Positions 5,947 through 9,518 of a stretch of DNA of 9,518 nt are shown here, in pieces. Position 1 is the first letter of the stretch; each line of letters begins with the position of its first letter. Source of the DNA: Verrucomicrobiota bacterium (lineage in GTDB: Bacteria > Verrucomicrobiota > Verrucomicrobiia > Opitutales > Oceanipulchritudinaceae). Both the position numbers and the translations under genes were made by a program. The stretch is taken from assembly GCA_009908535.1 (NCBI GenBank), contig JAAAOD010000095.1, positions 1 through 9,518 on the forward strand, given 5' to 3'. The notes under the pieces were generated by a model. That model was not told where the DNA came from and made no database searches. It saw nothing but the letters and a program-made list of their open reading frames with translations.

Positions 5947-8691
5947 ATGGTGCGCTCCCGGTTCTCCATCGGCGGTTTCATCCGGAAATGTGCCCGTGGC
6001 GGTTGTCACGGCCTGAACCTGCTTCTTGCCGTTCTCGCCTGTATCCAGGTGGCCCTCGTGATTCTCAACCAGCTGCAGCGGGTGGTCCCGCTTCCGGACG
6101 AAGCCCTGCGCGCCGGCGTCCGGCAAGTGGTCCCGGAGGAACTGCGCCTCTCCTGGTCACGGGCCCACTTCGATCTTCGGGGCGGTCTTTTGCTGGAGAA
6201 CCTCGAACTGCGCCGGCAGGGAGAGACGTCCCCCCTTTTCACGGCCCGGTCCTTCCATCTGCAGTTTTCCCTTCCCCGCTATCTCCTTCCCGACCGCACA
6301 GCCCTGCGCGCCGTCACGGTTCAGGAGGGGCGCCTGTTTCCGCCTCCGGCCCTTTCCCCCTCCGGTCTCCCTGAGGACCCTGTCCGCCTCCACCACGGCC
6401 GCCTTTCCTTTTCGGGAGAAAGCCAGCTGCGAGTGGAGGATTTCTACGCAGAAACCGGTGCCCTCCTCGTTTCCCTCGAGGGCGAAGGCACGCTCCCGGC
6501 CGGAAGCGGAGACGCTCCCGGGGCCTTCTCGGAGAACCTGCCCCGCATCGTCGCGACCTTGTGGCGGACCATCTACACCCTCCCGACGGAGAGGGAGGCG
6601 CATGTCGAGGTTCGCTGGGAAACGGCGGCGGAGGGGCAGTTGTTCGCGATCCGTTCCTCGCTTCGTTCCGTGGACGTTCCGGGGGCACGATTGTCCCATC
6701 TTCTTCTTCGCGGAACCCTGATGCTCGCGGACGGACGGATCGCCGTGAGCAAAGTGGAGGGCAGCGGAACGGCGGAAATCGACCCACCCCTGCCCGCATG
6801 GACGCAGGGGCTCCCCCGGCCCCGCAAGGTCCGCTTCCTGCTCGGGAGCGAGGGCGCGTCCACTTCCCTGGATTCCGGGGTCCGGATTCCGCAGCGGCTG
6901 CATCTGCAACTGCGTGGAAAGGGGCGTGCGTGGGATGCATTTCCGGTCCTCGGCGCAACCGTCATGCCGGCGGACGCCGCCCCGGTCCTTGCCGTGCGCG
7001 GCGGGAGCCCCGGCCTCTTCTTTTCAACGACCTGGCGGCCCGAACCGCAGGAACTGCTGCGAAGCCTGTCCGGCGAGGGCGCCTTTCCCGTCTCCCTCCT
7101 CCCGAAGAAACTTTCCCTCCGCCTCGGTCTATCCGGCAAGGTGCCGGCGCACCTCCTCGGCCTCCCCATTTTTCCGGAATTCCTGCGGCAGGGGACCGCG
7201 GACCGCTTGGCCTTCAGCGGTCGCGCCTTCCCCGTGCGGCGGGCACTGGAGGGGGACGTCCGCATTGACGGGTTGCGTTCGGATGTACTGGCCAGCACAA
7301 ACCTTGGCGGAAGCCTTCGCCTGACTCCCGAAAAGCTCTCCCTGCCCGCCATCCACTTCACCCGCCCATCGGGAGAAAGGGGCGAAGGCGCCTTTGCGTA
7401 CGACCTCGACAACCCGCATTTCTCGCTGCGCGCCAACGGGCGGCTTTTTCCGGCCTCCCTCGATCCCGTCCTCGGCGATTGGTGGCGGCAGATCTTCACT
7501 TCCATCGAGACGCCCAACCCCGCCGACGCCCGTGTCATGGTGTGGGGGGATCCGCGAGCGGCCCGTTCCATCCGTAGCAGTGTGGCCGTCGTCGGCCGCA
7601 ACGCGAGCTACCGCGGCGTTCAGGTCCCGGAACTACGGCTCGGCATTCGCAGCAATGCCCGATGGACCTACCTCCACGAAATGGAAGGCCGCTTCCCGGA
7701 GGGCGGGGTTTCCGGGGAACTGGCCTGGCGGATCCACAACCCGCATGACCGGAGAAGGCCCATGTTCCTGCGCCTGGACAGCGACGTGCCTTTTCCGCGC
7801 GTGGTGCGTCTCAGCGGAATCGACGGGCTTTCCGCCTGCCGCTTCGAACATCCACCCCGCCTTACCGTTTCCGGCTGGCTCTGGCGCCCGTCTAAAGCGG
7901 CCGGGGAAGACGTCGAACCGTGGCCGGAACTGCGGCTCACCGTGAAAGCCCCCAAGGGTACCTTCGAGGTGAGTGCCTTCTCCTTTACCCACACCGGTTA
8001 CGAGGTCCGCGCAAAGGGACCCCTTCTGCTCGTGGAAAACCTTTCCGCCCGGATCTCGGAAGGCGTCTTGACCGGCGACCTCTCCTTCGAGAGGCAGCCC
8101 GCATCCGGCGGACTGCGACCACGGCATCTCGACCTGCAGCTGCTCGACGCCGATCTTCCCGGTGTCCTCGGGCAACTGGACGCGTTTTTTCCGCACTGGG
8201 ACCTCGACGCTGATCACCTCTTCGCAACCGACCAGGGCGGGCGCCTCGACGCCGGTTTCCGCCTCGAATTCCCCACCTTCGGCCCCTCAACCGGGGACGG
8301 ATGGCTCCATGTGCGGGAGGCCGCCATCGGGAGCATCCACCTTTTCGGAGGCTTTTCCGCCCTGCTGCAGCAACTCGGTCTCGGGTTCAGCAGCCTCGAC
8401 CTCAAGACCGCCGCCGTGGACTGGCGATGGGAGGAACCGCTCCTTGCCTTTGATCACTTCGTCGTCAGCGGCCCGGTTCTGCACCTGCGGATGGACGGCG
8501 GCGCGGATCTCGATACCCGCACCCTGAACATCAATGGAACCGCCCTTTTGTTCGAGGGACTCGTCCAGCGCTTCCTCGCCCCCGTCAGCACCCGCCTCGC
8601 CTTCACGGTGACCGGTTCCCTTGCCGATCCCGCCTGGAACCTCCAGCTCGAGCCGCTGCGCTGGCTGCGGGACCGCATTTTTTCCCAGTAG
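5947..8691 (+). CDS. Large AsmA-like protein with single N-terminal membrane anchor
   Basis: This is a 914-residue protein with a basic N-terminus and one TM (about residues 22-41). A long beta-rich stretch of alternating hydrophobic and polar residues follows. The last 130 residues (from about 785) resemble the AsmA-like C-terminal region: an amphipathic segment GGFSALLQQLGLGFSSLDL, then a strand series VSGPVLHLRMDGGADLDTR, ending in TVTGSLADPAWNLQLEPL. AsmA/TamB/YhdP-type proteins are inner-membrane-anchored periplasmic proteins implicated in phospholipid movement to the outer membrane or in its integrity. Membership rests on architecture and the C-terminus only. I chose ATG 5947, with GAGG 5 nt upstream and 7 nt after the previous stop. 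The alternative ATG at 5905 would add 14 polar residues and overlap the previous gene by 35 nt. The close spacing suggests co-transcription with the ABC cassette. The frame is intact. Confidence 0.72.
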   Translation: MVRSRFSIGGFIRKCARGGCHGLNLLLAVLACIQVALVILNQLQRVVPLPDEALRAGVRQVVPEELRLSWSRAHFDLRGGLLLENLELRRQGETSPLFTARSFHLQFSLPRYLLPDRTALRAVTVQEGRLFPPPALSPSGLPEDPVRLHHGRLSFSGESQLRVEDFYAETGALLVSLEGEGTLPAGSGDAPGAFSENLPRIVATLWRTIYTLPTEREAHVEVRWETAAEGQLFAIRSSLRSVDVPGARLSHLLLRGTLMLADGRIAVSKVEGSGTAEIDPPLPAWTQGLPRPRKVRFLLGSEGASTSLDSGVRIPQRLHLQLRGKGRAWDAFPVLGATVMPADAAPVLAVRGGSPGLFFSTTWRPEPQELLRSLSGEGAFPVSLLPKKLSLRLGLSGKVPAHLLGLPIFPEFLRQGTADRLAFSGRAFPVRRALEGDVRIDGLRSDVLASTNLGGSLRLTPEKLSLPAIHFTRPSGERGEGAFAYDLDNPHFSLRANGRLFPASLDPVLGDWWRQIFTSIETPNPADARVMVWGDPRAARSIRSSVAVVGRNASYRGVQVPELRLGIRSNARWTYLHEMEGRFPEGGVSGELAWRIHNPHDRRRPMFLRLDSDVPFPRVVRLSGIDGLSACRFEHPPRLTVSGWLWRPSKAAGEDVEPWPELRLTVKAPKGTFEVSAFSFTHTGYEVRAKGPLLLVENLSARISEGVLTGDLSFERQPASGGLRPRHLDLQLLDADLPGVLGQLDAFFPHWDLDADHLFATDQGGRLDAGFRLEFPTFGPSTGDGWLHVREAAIGSIHLFGGFSALLQQLGLGFSSLDLKTAAVDWRWEEPLLAFDHFVVSGPVLHLRMDGGADLDTRTLNINGTALLFEGLVQRFLAPVSTRLAFTVTGSLADPAWNLQLEPLRWLRDRIFSQ

Positions 8692-8788
8692 CGGACAGCC
8701 GGGAAGCGGATCTCGCTTTTCATTTGCAGGAGAACTCGCTTTCCCTGCACAATTCCGCAAATTTCCGAACAGAAGGAGGATAAACGCT
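8692..8788 (+). promoter_or_regulatory. accB leader with two candidate hairpins
   Basis: This 97-nt gap is the longest in the window. Hairpin 1 is GGGAAGCG (8701-8708) with CGCTTTTC (8714-8721), 8 bp including two G-U pairs with a GATCT loop. It is followed by ATTTG, so it could be a weak terminator for the upstream genes. Hairpin 2 is GCAGGAGAA (8726-8734) with TTTCCCTGC (8740-8748), with one mismatch and a 5-nt loop. The first arm of hairpin 1 can also pair with CGCTTTCCC (8737-8745, one bulged T), so alternative folds are possible. AATTCCGC and ATTTCCG follow as a loose direct repeat. I see no convincing -35/-10 promoter; CACAAT (8748-8753) is only a weak -10 candidate. Confidence 0.3.
8773..8779 (+). 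promoter_or_regulatory. Ribosome binding site that fixes the accB TTG start
   Basis: AAGGAGG, an essentially perfect anti-Shine-Dalgarno match, lies 9 nt before the TTG at 8789. No ATG or GTG lies at a usable distance in this frame. The site therefore identifies TTG as the start codon. Confidence 0.85.
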
Positions 8789-9232
8789 TTGGACATCAAA
8801 AAGATCAGACAAATCGTCGACATCATGAAACGCGCGGACCTCAGCGAGTTCCAGCTCGAGGAGGAGGATTTCAAACTGCGCCTGCAGCGGCAATATTCAG
8901 CCCCTGCCCCGGCGCAGGCGCCCCCGGTCGCAGCGCCTCCGCCAACGGCGCCGTCCGCTTCCGGGACCGCTCCGCCGGAAAGCAAGGCGGCGGAGGAAGG
9001 CAAGCTGGTCACCTCGCCCATGGTGGGAACCTTCTACGCCGCTCCCTCCCCGGAAAGCCCGCCGTTCGTCAAGCCGGGCGACGCCGTCACCGAGGACACC
9101 GTCGTCTGCATCCTCGAGGCAATGAAGGTGATGAACGAAATCAAAGCGGAAGAGAAGGGCACGATCGCCGAGGTCCTCGTCGGGAACGGGGACAGTGTCG
9201 AATACGGCCAGCCATTGTTCCGCCTCCGCTAA
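8789..9232 (+). CDS. accB: Biotin carboxyl carrier protein of acetyl-CoA carboxylase
   Basis: This 147-residue AccB carries biotin between biotin carboxylase (AccC) and the carboxyltransferase (AccAD) in malonyl-CoA synthesis, the first step of fatty acid synthesis. The N-terminus DIKKIRQIVDIMKRADLSEF and the EEEDFKLRLQR strand are typical AccB. A Pro/Ala-rich linker follows (about 37-64). The biotinyl domain (about 73-147) has SPMVGTFY, the 'thumb' AAPSPESPP characteristic of bacterial AccB, and EAMKVMNE with the biotinylated lysine at K113. The start is TTG at 8789. Homologues begin with M-D-I/L-K-K at exactly this point, and a strong Shine-Dalgarno supports it. Extending upstream to the start-like codon at 8621 would read through the AsmA-like gene. 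accC follows after 16 nt. Confidence 0.96.
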   Translation: MDIKKIRQIVDIMKRADLSEFQLEEEDFKLRLQRQYSAPAPAQAPPVAAPPPTAPSASGTAPPESKAAEEGKLVTSPMVGTFYAAPSPESPPFVKPGDAVTEDTVVCILEAMKVMNEIKAEEKGTIAEVLVGNGDSVEYGQPLFRLR

Positions 9233-9248
9233 GCTCCGCGGATCCGCC

Positions 9249-9518
9249 ATGTTCAAGAAGATCCTCATCGCCAACCGGGGCGAAATCGCCCTGCGCATCA
9301 TCCGCGCCTGCCGCGAGCTGGGTGTCGAAACCATCGCCGTCTATTCCGAGGCCGACGAGCAGTCCCTTCACGTCCAGCTGGCCGACGGGGCCATCTGCAT
9401 CGGTCCCGCCCCCAGCGCGGAATCGTACCTGCGTGCGGAACGCATCATTGCCGCGGCCGAAATCGCCGATGTCGATGCCATCCACCCGGGGTACGGCTTT
9501 CTCTCCGAGGATCCCGCC
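9249..9518 (+). CDS. accC: Biotin carboxylase subunit of acetyl-CoA carboxylase, N-terminal part (3' truncated by window)
   Basis: These are the first 90 residues of a roughly 450-residue ATP-grasp enzyme that carboxylates the biotin on AccB using ATP and bicarbonate. The N-terminus MFKKILIANRGEIALRIIRA is the near-invariant start of biotin carboxylases. AVYSEAD, the segment SYLRAERIIAAA and AIHPGYGFLSE follow, all conserved in the biotin carboxylase N-terminal domain. The ATP-binding and catalytic residues lie beyond the window. The ATG at 9249 matches the family start. No clear Shine-Dalgarno is present in the 16-nt gap, so translation may be coupled to accB. Because accB is adjacent, this is AccC and not the pyruvate or propionyl-CoA carboxylase homologue. 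Confidence 0.95.
   Translation, partial: MFKKILIANRGEIALRIIRACRELGVETIAVYSEADEQSLHVQLADGAICIGPAPSAESYLRAERIIAAAEIADVDAIHPGYGFLSEDPA

Noticed and set aside
6573..7601. 342-codon minus-strand open frame opposite the AsmA-like gene
   Set aside because: Its Arg/Ser/Pro-rich composition is typical of a shadow frame, and it has no start signal or recognisable motif.
808..8772. Shared 10-mer TTCCGAACAG in two intergenic gaps (808-817 and 8763-8772)
   Set aside because: Dozens of repeated 10-mers are expected by chance in a window of this size, and the flanks do not match.
8621..8788. Upstream extension of accB to a start-like codon at 8621
   Set aside because: It overlaps the AsmA-like coding region, has no AccB homology, and the strong ribosome site points to TTG 8789.
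9238..9247. Perfect 10-nt palindrome GCGGATCCGC just before accC
   Set aside because: Palindromes of this length are expected about once per kilobase by chance. It can form only a 3-bp stem.

Overview
The window is one densely packed, GC-rich, single-strand block from a bacterial chromosome. All eight genes read on the + strand. I see no mobile element, CRISPR array, tRNA or rRNA. GC content, codon use and gene content (a GldA/GldF/GldG-type ABC cassette with a DUF4340 protein and a large AsmA-like protein, next to accBC) would fit a Gram-negative such as Verrucomicrobiota or another PVC/FCB-type lineage. That placement is inference; no rRNA or other phylogenetic marker is present, and AsmA-like proteins only argue for a two-membrane envelope.

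Layout: (1) positions 1-763 hold the C-terminal half of a TrkH potassium-uptake channel subunit, followed by a stable-looking hairpin. (2) Positions 850-5939 hold four tightly spaced genes: ABC ATPase, six-helix ABC-2 permease, GldG-like protein with a TM at each end, and a DUF4340 protein. Gaps are -4, 9 and 9 nt. (3) Seven nt later comes a 914-residue protein with one N-terminal TM and an AsmA-like C-terminus (5947-8691), probably in the same transcript. (4) After a 97-nt leader with possible competing hairpins come accB (TTG start behind a near-perfect Shine-Dalgarno) and the first 90 codons of accC, which together begin acetyl-CoA carboxylase.

How they may work together: the ATPase and permease should form an ABC-2 transporter. 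GldG-like and DUF4340 proteins are common partners of such transporters, presumably as inner-membrane-anchored, periplasm-facing accessory subunits. Linking them to an AsmA-like protein (a family tied to lipid movement between inner and outer membrane) suggests an envelope lipid or polymer handling system. Its neighbour accBC makes malonyl-CoA for fatty acid synthesis. The substrate cannot be read from the sequence. The least ordinary observations are this five-gene association, a four-fold internal repeat in the DUF4340 protein, and the structured leader in front of accB.
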